A stretch of DNA of 64,000 bases, from the NCBI RefSeq assembly GCF_006715165.1, contig NZ_VFMS01000001.1, forward strand, positions 930,001 through 994,000. Reading direction: 5' to 3'. How positions within the stretch are numbered: the first letter of the stretch is position 1; each line of letters begins with the position of its first letter. The notes below the pieces were generated by a model. It saw only the letters and a list, made by a program, of their open reading frames with translations. It was not told the DNA's origin and searched no databases. Shown in pieces: positions 55,612-63,479 of this stretch. The position numbers were made by a program, and so were the translations under genes. The stretch is from Arthrobacter sp. SLBN-122. Lineage in GTDB: Bacteria > Actinomycetota > Actinomycetes > Actinomycetales > Micrococcaceae.

Positions 55612-55733
55612 CGTGTCGGGAAGGTGAAGCCCAAGCTGCCGGTGCGCTGTCTGGCGCTGTGGCGTGCACAGAATGGCGAATCGCCCCAAAAAGGCAGTCA
55701 ACGGATACGGCCGCCTCCCGATCCTGGAAAGGT

Positions 55734-56156
55734 CTATGCAGCGATTTCCTGCTTTGCCCCCTTCGTCTCAATCTCAATCTTGCGCGGCTTGGCCTTCTCC
55801 GCCACCGGGATCCGCAGCGTCAGGACACCGGCATCGTAGCTGGCCTTCACATGCTCGGTATCCAGGGTGTCGCCAAGGATCAGCTGGCGGCTGAACACCC
55901 CGCGCGGCCGCTCAGCCGCAATCAGCTCGGTGTCCTTGCCCGCCGGTTCCGGGCGCTCGGCCCGCACCGTCAGGACATTCCGTTCCACATCCAGGTCCAC
56001 CGAGTCCGCCGTGACACCCGGCAAATCGAAGGCCACCACGAATTCCTGGTCCTCGCGCCATGCATCCATTGGCATCGCCGCCGGTCGTGCAGCCGTACCG
56101 AGGACCTGCTGGGCCAGCCTGTCCAGCTCGCGGAACGGATCGGTACGCATCAACAT
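55734..56156 (-). CDS. hsp20: Small heat-shock protein Hsp20 (alpha-crystallin family)
   Basis: This 140-residue protein has an N-terminal helix ([18 protein letters not shown]), an alpha-crystallin core with [34 protein letters not shown], and [20 protein letters not shown], and a C-terminal tail with the RKIEIETKG strand. It is an ATP-independent chaperone. I chose ATG 56156 because GAGGAGGG lies 5 bp upstream. A HAIR-like element upstream suggests HspR-type heat regulation. Confidence 0.93.
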   Translation of the reverse strand: MLMRTDPFRELDRLAQQVLGTAARPAAMPMDAWREDQEFVVAFDLPGVTADSVDLDVERNVLTVRAERPEPAGKDTELIAAERPRGVFSRQLILGDTLDTEHVKASYDAGVLTLRIPVAEKAKPRKIEIETKGAKQEIAA

Positions 56157-56200
56157 GGCTTCCCTCCTCGTAAGAGATATTGCAACAGTCACATCAGCCG

Positions 56201-56222
56201 ATCTGTATTGGCTGATACAGAT
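56201..56222. promoter_or_regulatory. Inverted repeat upstream of hsp20
   Basis: ATCTGTAT-TGGCTG-ATACAGAT is an 8-bp perfect inverted repeat with a 6-bp centre. An overlapping ATCAGCC...GGCTGAT (56194-56200/56210-56216) repeats the symmetry. Nested palindromes ahead of a chaperone gene suggest an operator. A T-tract follows on the plus strand, so it could also act as a terminator for nothing obvious. Confidence 0.55.
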
Positions 56223-56231
56223 TTTTTAGCA

Positions 56232-56252
56232 CTTGAGCGAAAGGTCTTCAAG
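56232..56252. promoter_or_regulatory. HAIR-like element (HspR type)
   Basis: CTTGAGC-GAAAGGT-CTTCAAG has two 7-bp arms and a 7-bp spacer, close to the HspR consensus CTTGAGT-N7-ACTCAAG (6/7 and 5/7 matches). It is 76 bp upstream of the hsp20 start. No hspR gene is in the window. Confidence 0.55.
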
Positions 56253-56351
56253 GGGTTCACCCGTGGATTTTTGGAGGTTTTTTTGCGCCTGCAACTGTGA
56301 TTGTCAGCGATGAGTGACAGCGTTCTCGTGGCGCCTAAGTAGGATCGAGCC

Positions 56352-57050
56352 ATGAATCGCACCGACCGGCTCTACGCAATCGTCGAGGACCTCCGCGCCG
56401 CAGCGCCCCGGCCCAGAAGCGCCCGGCAGCTCGCCGGACGGTTCGAGGTCAGCTCCCGCACGATCGAGCGGGACCTCTCGGCCTTGCAGCAGGCCGGCGT
56501 CCCGATCTGGGCCGAACCCGGCCGGACCGGCGGGTATGTCATCGACCCGTCACACACGCTGGCACCACTTGGCTTCACGGTGGACGAAGCCTTCGCCGCG
56601 ACGATCGCGCTGGGCATGCTTGCCTCGAGCCCGTTCGGTGGGCCAGCCGCTAGCGCCTTGCGCAAGGTCGCCGCCGTCATGGACCGAGGCCGCCTCAACC
56701 AGACGATCGAACTCGCAACCCGCGTGCATCTTCTCGAGGACGCGGCCACCGCCGCCGTTCCGCACGGATTCGCCGAAGCGCTCCGCTCGGGGACCGTGCT
56801 CCACATGCGGTACGGCGACCGCAATGGCGCCCAGACAGTCCGCGAGATCGAGCCGCTCGGATACGTCGAACGCAACGGGAACTGGTACCTCATCGCCTGG
56901 TGCCGAACCCGTGAAGGTGTCCGCGCCTTCCGAAGCGACCGGATCGTCACCATTGTGCCGACGGGCGAACGTCCGCCGCCCCGCGAGTATCACGCCAAGG
57001 ACCTAAACATCCCCTATGGCGATCTCAGGCCCGCGTACGACGCAGACTAA
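56352..57050 (+). CDS. YafY-type HTH-WYL transcriptional regulator
   Basis: This is a 232-residue protein. Residues 1-60 form a winged helix-turn-helix (RTDRLYAIVEDLRAAAPRPR, then FEVSSRTIERDLSALQQAGV). The rest is a WYL domain, ending with EPLGYVERNGNWYLIAWCRT and RAFRSDRIVTIVPTGE. WYL proteins respond to nucleotides or small ligands and can activate or repress. It diverges from hsp20 across a 195-bp spacer, so it might bind the inverted repeats there. The next gene, a VOC protein, is downstream by 88 bp. Confidence 0.9.
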   Translation: MNRTDRLYAIVEDLRAAAPRPRSARQLAGRFEVSSRTIERDLSALQQAGVPIWAEPGRTGGYVIDPSHTLAPLGFTVDEAFAATIALGMLASSPFGGPAASALRKVAAVMDRGRLNQTIELATRVHLLEDAATAAVPHGFAEALRSGTVLHMRYGDRNGAQTVREIEPLGYVERNGNWYLIAWCRTREGVRAFRSDRIVTIVPTGERPPPREYHAKDLNIPYGDLRPAYDAD

Positions 57051-57138
57051 ATCTGCCGCAAAACACCGACAGGACGCTGTCGCCCGTGCACCGCACCATG
57101 GTCTGGTCGGGTCGAGCGATCCGACGGAAAGGACACCC

Positions 57139-57513
57139 ATGAACTTCGCCTCGATCCGCATCATCACCGAGGACGTCGACCGGCTCGTACGCTTCTACGA
57201 ACTCGTGACCGGAACGACCGCGACGCGGCCGGCTCCCGTTTTCGCCGAGTTCCGCACCGCTTCCAGCGTGCTCGCGATCGGCAGCCCGGCAACCGTTGCC
57301 ATGCTGGGTCAGCAGGCCCCGCAGCCGGCGGCCAACAGGTCAGTCATCATCGAGTTCCTCGTGGACAACGTTGACCAGGAGTTCGCACGACTCCGTGACC
57401 GGCTCGAGGACATTGTGCTCGAGCCCACGACCATGCCCTGGGGAAACAGGTCCGTACTGTTCCATGATCCGGACGGAAACCTCGTCAACCTGTTCGCGCC
57501 ACCGGGCAGTTGA
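57139..57513 (+). CDS. VOC (glyoxalase/bleomycin-resistance) family protein
   Basis: This 124-residue single-domain protein has the VOC fold: FASIRIITEDVDRLVRFYEL at the start and SVIIEFLVDNVDQEFARLRD at the repeat. The VLFHDPDGNLVNLFAP end is characteristic, with metal-ligand positions His/Glu only partly obvious. The substrate is unknown; this type often lies next to YafY regulators that control it. GGAAAGGA precedes ATG 57139. Confidence 0.9.
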   Translation: MNFASIRIITEDVDRLVRFYELVTGTTATRPAPVFAEFRTASSVLAIGSPATVAMLGQQAPQPAANRSVIIEFLVDNVDQEFARLRDRLEDIVLEPTTMPWGNRSVLFHDPDGNLVNLFAPPGS

Positions 57514-57569
57514 GCGCGCCGATGCCTGTCAGTCCGGTGAGTCGCACCGCGGCCGGGACATACGGAAGA

Positions 57570-57603
57570 GGCCTCCCGCGCAGCTACGCGGAAGGCCCCT
57601 TTT
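57570..57603 (+). terminator. Intrinsic terminator after the VOC gene
   Basis: GGCCTCCCGCG (57570-57580) pairs with 57587-57597 with one mismatch across a CAGCTA loop, then CCTTTT follows. Standard rho-independent form. Confidence 0.8.
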
Positions 57604-57621
57604 GAAGTCCTGCCTATTCCG

Positions 57622-57819
57622 TCAGTCCCTGGTGGGGTCCGGACGCAAGGGTGCCGGGCCCGGATCCGGAACGGGCAGCGGCCCCGGCGGCTGCGGGGTG
57701 GGAAACGGATTCGGAGACGGGGGTCCCGGAGGTTGCGGCTGGGTGGGATCCGGCCGGGTGGGCTCGGGACCGGGTTCGGGCGGAAACGGCTCGGGTTCGT
57801 GCACTGGCGGGATGGTCAT
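57622..57819 (-). CDS. Short proline-rich protein
   Basis: This 65-residue protein is about half Pro, with Gly, Glu and Asp (PEPFPPEPGPEPTRPDPTQP and similar). It has no hydrophobic segment or signal. GAGGGG lies 6 bp before the ATG, and the frame has no alternative start. Low complexity means that codon bias is the only support. I do not recognise a function. Confidence 0.5.
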   Translation of the reverse strand: MTIPPVHEPEPFPPEPGPEPTRPDPTQPQPPGPPSPNPFPTPQPPGPLPVPDPGPAPLRPDPTRD

Positions 57820-57907
57820 AAAATTCCCCTCTCACGCTGGGCGGATGTGCCTTGAACTGAACAGACTACGCCTGGAGCCCTCCGGCAACTACCCTCCCCG
57901 TCCCCGT

Positions 57908-57964
57908 TGCTCCATCACTTATGGTCCCTAAACTGCCCGCTTGGGAGCCATAAGTGATGGAGCA
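57908..57964. repeat. 17-bp perfect inverted repeat with structured loop
   Basis: TGCTCCATCACTTATGG (57908-57924) is the exact reverse complement of 57948-57964. The 23-nt loop holds a further TCCC/GGGA pair, so the whole can fold into a long hairpin. It lies between the Pro-rich ORF and the FAD monooxygenase stop. It could be a transcription terminator for either gene, a REP-type mobile repeat, or a structured RNA; no T-tract is present. Confidence 0.8.
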
Positions 57965-57985
57965 TCGCGACGGCGGGACGGCCGT

Positions 57986-59626
57986 TCAGTTCCCCACTGC
58001 GCCCACCAGCCGGAGCCAACCACGCAGCTGGGCCGGGTCCGGCTCCCCGCACCGGAAGCCGACGTACCCGTCAGGGCGGACCGCGACAACGCCGCGGCCG
58101 GGGTGGCTGTCGAGGCGGTGGAGGTGCAGCAGGGAACCCCTTCCGGCAACCACGCGCAGGGTGGCGTCGTCATCCAAGGCGCCCGGGCCGGCGTCGCGCT
58201 CCAGCAACAGATGGATGCCGGGCACCGCGGTCAGTTCGTGAAGCCGGACGGCCCGCCCGTGGACCGTAACGGCCGCATCCGGCAGCCGGTCACCGGGGCT
58301 CGGCCACCCGTCCGCGCGGGGCGTTCCGTCCCGGGAAATGGCACTGGTCCGGTAGCGCACGAAGGGCTGGGCCAACAGCCGGATTCCCTGGGAGGTGAGC
58401 CACTGCCGGCGGAGCAGCAGCGGCAGGACCGGAGCGAACGCGGGCAGGAGGCTGCGGGCCAGCCGGGCCACCGGATGCGGCGAGGCTTCGCCGAAGAAGA
58501 TGACATGCGTCAGCGCCAGCACCTGCCGGGCGGCAAGCCGCCGCTCCTGCCCGTAGGTTTCCAGCAGCTCCGGCAGCGGCCTTCCCGCCGTCGAGGCGAA
58601 GCCGAGCTTCCAGCCCAGATTGAGGCCGTCCAGGATGCCGTTGTTCATGCCCTGCCCGCCCGCCGGGGAATGGGCATGGGCGGCGTCGCCGGCAAGGAAG
58701 AGGGGATTGCTTTCGAACGTACTGGCCAGGCGGTGTTGCAGCGGGACCTGGGCCGACCAGCGCACGTCCCGCACGGCAGCGCCCAGCCCCGACTCCCGGA
58801 GCAGACGGGCCACTTCCTCCGGTGGAACGGGCGGACCCAGCTGGCCGTAGCGCGCTATGGGTTGCGGCAGCGCTGGCCGGGTGGCGAGCATGCGCCAGGT
58901 GGCCCCCTCACCCAGCGCAAAGAGGAAAGCCAGCCCCGCGCTTCCCACGGCCACGTGCAGCAGCCCGGGATCCAGGCGGCCGTCCAGTTCCACATCCGCC
59001 AGGACCGCTTCCACCCGGTACGGGCCGCCGCGCCACTGCGCTCCCGTGAAACTGCGGACCGTGCTGGACTGCCCGTCACAGCCGGCCAGGAACCGGGAGC
59101 TGTGGTGCCCGGAATGGTCGCGTGCATCATTGCCGCCAGCCCCGTGCAACTGCGCATGGACCATTCCAGCACCGGACGGCAAGCCTTCCGCCAGGCTGCG
59201 CTCACGTCCCAGGCCGCGGAACTCCACGCCCCAGTCCACCGGGACGCCCCGGGCTTGCAGCGCCTGCCAGAGCACGTCCTCGACGTCGGCCTGCCGGACC
59301 AGCGTCAGGTGCGGAAAGGCGGTGTCCGGGAGGTCCGCATGGCCCATCCGGGCTTCAATGACGCGGCGGCCCAGGTGGATGCGTGCTTCGGGCGTGGTGT
59401 CGGCACGGTTCAGCAACTCATCGGTCACGCCCAGCGGGCGGAGCCCCTCCAGTGCCCGGGCATGCAGCATCATGGCCCGGGAAGGCCGGGCCGGGTGTTC
59501 GCGCCGGTCCACCACCCTGACCGTGGCCCCATGTGCGTGGGCCTGGAGTGCTGTGGTGAGCCCGGCAGGACCGGCGCCCACCACTAAAACATCAGTGTCC
59601 GCCGTCGTGCCTTGCCTGCCAGGCAT
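57986..59626 (-). CDS. FAD-dependent aromatic-hydroxylase-type monooxygenase
   Basis: This 546-residue protein begins with DVLVVGAGPAGLTTALQAHA (FAD Rossmann) and then has RVVDRREHPARPSRAMMLHA. FLAGDAAHAHSPAGGQGMNN (GD motif) and LDGLNLGWKLGFASTAGRPL follow in the FAD-binding part. The C-terminal 140 residues form a thioredoxin-like domain typical of the PheA/TfdB phenol-hydroxylase and polyketide-oxygenase types. The substrate is unknown. It starts 12 bp after the frameshifted gene upstream. Confidence 0.9.
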   Translation of the reverse strand: MPGRQGTTADTDVLVVGAGPAGLTTALQAHAHGATVRVVDRREHPARPSRAMMLHARALEGLRPLGVTDELLNRADTTPEARIHLGRRVIEARMGHADLPDTAFPHLTLVRQADVEDVLWQALQARGVPVDWGVEFRGLGRERSLAEGLPSGAGMVHAQLHGAGGNDARDHSGHHSSRFLAGCDGQSSTVRSFTGAQWRGGPYRVEAVLADVELDGRLDPGLLHVAVGSAGLAFLFALGEGATWRMLATRPALPQPIARYGQLGPPVPPEEVARLLRESGLGAAVRDVRWSAQVPLQHRLASTFESNPLFLAGDAAHAHSPAGGQGMNNGILDGLNLGWKLGFASTAGRPLPELLETYGQERRLAARQVLALTHVIFFGEASPHPVARLARSLLPAFAPVLPLLLRRQWLTSQGIRLLAQPFVRYRTSAISRDGTPRADGWPSPGDRLPDAAVTVHGRAVRLHELTAVPGIHLLLERDAGPGALDDDATLRVVAGRGSLLHLHRLDSHPGRGVVAVRPDGYVGFRCGEPDPAQLRGWLRLVGAVGN

Positions 59627-59638
59627 TCCCGCCCGGCC

Positions 59639-60203
59639 TCATCCCTGGCCCAGCAGCCGCCACCAAGCGTGATCGGGGTGGGCGGGCGACTCGATCAGGG
59701 CGGGGTTGGCGAGCAACTCATCGCGGCGCAGCCCGGGCAGGACCTTGTAGCTGATGGACCCGGGAACGCTGACCAGTTCCAGGACCCGCCAGAGTGCCGC
59801 GGCGTATTTGCGGGCGGGCGCGGCGCCGTCCCACTCGTACAGGCCGCGGTAGGCGCCGAAGGTGTCGTGGGCGCACCAGAGCTTGGAGACAAACCCCGGG
59901 AACCCGACGAAGAGCGGGGTGTTCAGCAGGCTTTCCGCCTCGAAAAAGCGGTGCGCCCGGCCACGGACCAGGCGGAGCGTGAAGGCCACCACCAGGACGC
60001 AGGGCTCCCCGGGTTGGCTGTCGACGGTGGTCTCCCGGTAGACCCCGCGAGGTGCTTCCGTCGGCAAAACGCAGCACCCGGCCCACGTTGCCCTTCGGGA
60101 GATGCACCTGCCTGCGGGCCAGCATGAGGCAGGACGTTCCCACGCTGCGGGCCACGGCCGGCCAGGCTTTGGCCCGGGGCGCCGGTCCGGTTTCGAGGTC
60201 CAT
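59639..60203 (-). pseudogene. Frameshifted conserved gene (function unknown)
   Basis: Translation from ATG 60203, after an AGGAG site, gives MDLETGPAPRAKAWPAVARS, then QVHLPKGNVGRVLRFADG. The frame is then lost. A second frame continues with TEAPRGVYRETTVDSQPGEP, VVAFTLRLVRGRAHRFFEAE and KLWCAHDTFGAYRGLYEWDG down to the stop at 59639. Joined by a one-base change at the AAAA run (60066-60069), they form one protein of about 188 residues. This may be a real inactivating frameshift or a homopolymer sequencing error. The product is not recognised. Confidence 0.7.
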
Positions 60204-60338
60204 GGCTTCTCCTATTCCTTGCACCGCCCTCCCAGCGTGGCGGGAACCGCGGGCAGGGTCCCAGAGTCTTTCGCCCCTTTCCGGCCGCCCCTTCTCCCCC
60301 GGTAGCGAACGGCCTGCCGACTTGTCCGGGGTGGTCTA

Positions 60339-60350
60339 TATATTGAATCC
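60339..60350 (+). promoter_or_regulatory. Possible leaderless promoter of the oligopeptidase gene
   Basis: TATATT at 60339-60344 is a good -10 and ends 6 bp before ATG 60351, with no Shine-Dalgarno sequence between. Transcription would then start at the A of the ATG, giving a leaderless message. The -35 region (CTGCCG) is weak. Confidence 0.55.
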
Positions 60351-62582
60351 ATGACCTCCACCTCCCTACAGGATTCCACCGGCACTGCTATCCCGGCGCC
60401 CCCGGTTGCCAAGAAGATTCCCACCGAGCGCACCCATCACGGGGAGACGTTCGTGGACAATTACGAGTGGCTGCGGGACAAGGAGTCGGCCGAGGTCGTG
60501 GAGCACCTGCAGGCCGAAAACGCGTACCAGGAAGCCGTTACCGCGCACCAGGAGCCGCTCCGCGAGGCCATCTTCCAGGAGATCAAGGGCCGCACCCAGG
60601 AAACCGACCTTTCCGTTCCGCACCGCAAGGACGGCTGGTGGTACTTCAGCCGGTCCGCGGAGGGCAAGGAGTACGGCATCCACTGCCGGGTCAGGGCGCA
60701 GGACACCGGGGATGCCGTGGCCGACTGGACCCCGCCGGCCGTGGAAGCCGGGGTGGGGATCCCCGGTGAGGAAGTCCTGCTGGACGGCAACGTAGAAGCT
60801 GAAGGCAAACCGTTCTTCTCCGTGGGCGGCACAGCCGTCACGGTTGACGGCACCCTCTACGCCTACGCCGTGGACAACTCCGGCGACGAACGCTTCACGC
60901 TTCGCATCAAGGACCTCCGCACCGGCGAACTCCTGCCTGACGTCATCGAGAACATCTTCTACGGCGTGGCGTTCTCCCCGGACGGCACGCGCCTCTTCTA
61001 CACGGTGGTGGACGAGGCCTGGCGCCCGTACCAGGTGAAGGCGCACGTCCTGGGCACTCCCGTGGCCGACGACGTGGTGGTGTACCAGGAGGATGACGCC
61101 GCCATGTGGTTGGGCTTCGAGCTCTCCGCGGACCGGCGTTACCTGGTGCTGGGCATCGGGTGCTCGGAATACAGCGAAACCAGGGTGCTGCGCTTCGACG
61201 ACCCCGAACAGGCCGTCATCACGGTGATCTCCCGGAACGAACGCATCCTGTATGAGGCCGAGCCTTTCCTCCTGGAAGGCCCCAACGGCGAAAAGGCCGA
61301 GAAGATCCTGCTCACGCACAACCACGGCGCCATCAACTCCATGGTCTCCTTGGCGGACCCGGCCGAGCTGGACAAGCCGCTGGCGGAACAGGCCTGGCAG
61401 ACCGTCGTCGAACATTCCGGCGACGTCCGGGTCAACGGCGCCGGCGTCACCGCCACGCACCTCATCGTCTCCATCCGCAAGGACACCATCGAGCGCGTCC
61501 AGGTGATGGGGCTGGCCGGGCTGGGCACGCCCGCACAGCAGGCGCCCGTTGAGCCGGCGTTTGACGAGGAGCTCTACACCGCGGGTGTGGGCGGTTCCGA
61601 CTATGAAGCCCCCGTAATCCGGCTTGGCTATACGTCCTACTTCACGCCGTCGCGCATCTACGACTTTGTGCTCCCCACCCTTGACCAGCCCAGCGGCGAG
61701 CTGCTGCTCCGCAAGGAAAGCCCTGTGCTGGGCGGGTATGACGGCAGCGACTACGTGGCCACGCGGGAATGGGCCACGGCAGGTGACGGCACGCGCATCC
61801 CGCTGTCGGTCCTGCGGCATAAGACCGTGAAACAGGATTCGACGGCGGCCGGCCTGGTCTACGGATACGGCTCCTACGAGATGAGCATGGACCCCGGCTT
61901 TGGCATCGCACGCCTGTCCCTGCTGGACCGCGGTGTGGTGTTCGTGATCGCCCACATCCGGGGCGGCGGCGAGCTGGGCCGGCACTGGTATGAGGACGGC
62001 AAGAAGCTCACCAAGAAAAACACCTTCACCGACTTCGTTGACGCCACCGATTGGCTGGCGAACTCGGGTTGGGTGGATCCCTCCCGTATCGCCGCGCTGG
62101 GCGGTTCGGCCGGCGGGCTCCTGATGGGCGCCGTGGCGAACATGGCACCGGAGAAGTACGCGGCCATCGTGGCGCAGGTGCCGTTCGTGGACCCGCTCAC
62201 CAGCATCCTGGACCCGGACCTGCCGTTGTCCGCCCTGGAGTGGGAGGAGTGGGGCAACCCCATCACGGACCCCCAGGCCTACGCCTACATGAAGTCCTAC
62301 TCCCCCTATGAGAACGTGCGCGAGGTGGCCTACCCCAAGATTGCCGCCGTGACGTCCTTCAACGACACTCGGGTCCTCTACGTTGAGCCGGCCAAGTGGG
62401 TGCAGGAACTGCGGAACAAGACCACCGGCACCGCGCCGATCGTGATGAAGATCGAGATGGACGGCGGCCACGGCGGCGCGTCCGGCCGGTACGTCCAGTG
62501 GCGGGAACGGGCCTGGGACTACGCCTTCATCGCCGACGCCCTGGGCGCCACCGAACTACTGCCGGGCGCCGGCCTGAAGTAG
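60351..62582 (+). CDS. ptrB: Oligopeptidase B-type S9 family peptidase
   Basis: This is a 743-residue prolyl-oligopeptidase-fold enzyme. The N-terminal beta-propeller (about 80-430) has repeated VxFSPDGTRLFYT-like blades. The catalytic domain holds GGSAGGLLMGAVANMAPEKY (nucleophile Ser), FNDTRVLYVEPAKWV (Asp) and MDGGHGGASGRYVQW (His). HHGETFVDNYEWLRDKESAE at the start is typical of oligopeptidase B, which cuts small peptides after Lys or Arg. The ATG at 60351 is preceded by a leaderless-type promoter. A hairpin terminator follows. Confidence 0.93.
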   Translation: MTSTSLQDSTGTAIPAPPVAKKIPTERTHHGETFVDNYEWLRDKESAEVVEHLQAENAYQEAVTAHQEPLREAIFQEIKGRTQETDLSVPHRKDGWWYFSRSAEGKEYGIHCRVRAQDTGDAVADWTPPAVEAGVGIPGEEVLLDGNVEAEGKPFFSVGGTAVTVDGTLYAYAVDNSGDERFTLRIKDLRTGELLPDVIENIFYGVAFSPDGTRLFYTVVDEAWRPYQVKAHVLGTPVADDVVVYQEDDAAMWLGFELSADRRYLVLGIGCSEYSETRVLRFDDPEQAVITVISRNERILYEAEPFLLEGPNGEKAEKILLTHNHGAINSMVSLADPAELDKPLAEQAWQTVVEHSGDVRVNGAGVTATHLIVSIRKDTIERVQVMGLAGLGTPAQQAPVEPAFDEELYTAGVGGSDYEAPVIRLGYTSYFTPSRIYDFVLPTLDQPSGELLLRKESPVLGGYDGSDYVATREWATAGDGTRIPLSVLRHKTVKQDSTAAGLVYGYGSYEMSMDPGFGIARLSLLDRGVVFVIAHIRGGGELGRHWYEDGKKLTKKNTFTDFVDATDWLANSGWVDPSRIAALGGSAGGLLMGAVANMAPEKYAAIVAQVPFVDPLTSILDPDLPLSALEWEEWGNPITDPQAYAYMKSYSPYENVREVAYPKIAAVTSFNDTRVLYVEPAKWVQELRNKTTGTAPIVMKIEMDGGHGGASGRYVQWRERAWDYAFIADALGATELLPGAGLK

Positions 62583-62593
62583 GACTGAAGCGT

Positions 62594-62620
62594 ACGACGG
62601 CGGGCGGGTCCCGCCGTCGT
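62594..62620 (+). terminator. Terminator after the oligopeptidase gene
   Basis: ACGACGGCGGG (62594-62604) pairs perfectly with 62610-62620 across CGGGT, followed by GGGCTTTCC. Intrinsic terminator-like. Confidence 0.72.
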
Positions 62621-62656
62621 GGGCTTTCCTTTGCCCGCGCCCCAGCAGGCAGGGCT

Positions 62657-63109
62657 TCAGGTCTGCGGGTGCTCCACCAGCCATTCAGCGAGTGTTTCAA
62701 GGTTGGCGCGGACGGTGCGTCCCTGGGCGCGCTCCACCAGCGGATCGGCGACCTTGCCAAAGATGCCGCCCAGGCCGGAATCTGCGTCAATCCGCTGGGT
62801 GACGCGGGTGCCGCCATCGGCCGGTTCAAGGGTGAATGACACCGTGAAGTTCAGCTTTCCTTCAACGGAGCGGGACACCATTCGCCGTGGCGGCTCGAAC
62901 TCCACCACCTCGACAGTCCAGTCGAAGCGCCGGCCCATGATCTTGCTTGTTCCCCGTCCCCGGCTTCCCCTCCCCACGGGGCCACCCCCCACCTGCTCAG
63001 AGGCGGTGACCGAGGAGTCATAGACGGCGATGTTTTCGAACTTCGACAGGAAATCGAAGACTTCCTGCGGCGGCCGGGCGATGACAACGGATTCTTCTAC
63101 TACTGGCAT
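62657..63109 (-). CDS. SRPBCC (START/polyketide-cyclase-type) family protein
   Basis: This is a 150-residue protein of the SRPBCC helix-grip fold: VVEESVVIARPPQEVFDFLS at the start, RRFDWTVEVVEFEPPRRMVS in the middle strands, and GRTVRANLETLAEWLVEHPQ in the C-terminal helix. The fold binds hydrophobic ligands. No function is known for this branch. ATG 63109 follows CAGGAGAA; the longer frame upstream lacks similarity. Convergent with the oligopeptidase gene. Confidence 0.9.
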   Translation of the reverse strand: MPVVEESVVIARPPQEVFDFLSKFENIAVYDSSVTASEQVGGGPVGRGSRGRGTSKIMGRRFDWTVEVVEFEPPRRMVSRSVEGKLNFTVSFTLEPADGGTRVTQRIDADSGLGGIFGKVADPLVERAQGRTVRANLETLAEWLVEHPQT

Positions 63110-63210
63110 CGGATTCTCCTGAACAGCACCTGCTGCCGACGCGGCTCGTCCGGCAGGTAGGCACAGCGCCAGCTTGGACCGCTGCCGTGTCACTGTCAAT
63201 GCGCCAATAA

Positions 63211-63228
63211 GCTAACCATGCTTACTAT
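63211..63228 (+). promoter_or_regulatory. Palindrome over -10 (GTAAGCRTRCTTAC class), site C
   Basis: GCTAACCATGCTTACTAT (63211-63228) matches the class: one arm CTTAC is perfect, the other (GCTAAC) is degenerate, with the TACTAT hexamer at 63223-63228. The start codon at 63269 is 40 nt downstream. There is no good -35. Confidence 0.6.
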
Positions 63229-63268
63229 TGTGGGGCACTTGTTTTCCGCAGGGACCAGAGGAGCGGGC

Positions 63269-63475
63269 ATGTCATTAAGCAAGGGAACGCACGTGGAGTG
63301 GAACACTTCGCAGGGCAAGACGCACGGCAAAATCGTGGAAAAGAAGACCAGCGACTTCGACCTGGACGGCAATACGCACCGCGCCACTGAGGATGAGCCG
63401 CAGTACGTGGTGGAGTCGGAGAAGACCGGTGCCCGTGCGGCCCACAAGGCATCCGCGCTGACTGAGAAGAAGTAG
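63269..63475 (+). CDS. Small HVA1/TUDOR-type stress protein
   Basis: This 68-residue protein reads SLSKGTHVEWNTSQGKTHGK, then IVEKKTSDFDLDGNTHRATE and ARAAHKASALTEKK. It matches the hypervirulence-associated TUDOR-domain family, a small SH3-like barrel common near oxidative and redox genes. The molecular role is not established. AGAGGAG precedes ATG 63269. It lies 4 bp before the SQR gene on the same strand, so the two are probably co-transcribed under the palindrome at 63211. Confidence 0.85.
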   Translation: MSLSKGTHVEWNTSQGKTHGKIVEKKTSDFDLDGNTHRATEDEPQYVVESEKTGARAAHKASALTEKK

Positions 63476-63479
63476 CGCC

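Noticed and set aside
60366..62471. 701-codon open frame antisense to the oligopeptidase gene
   Set aside because: Mirror of an intact S9 peptidase; no ribosome site, no domain.
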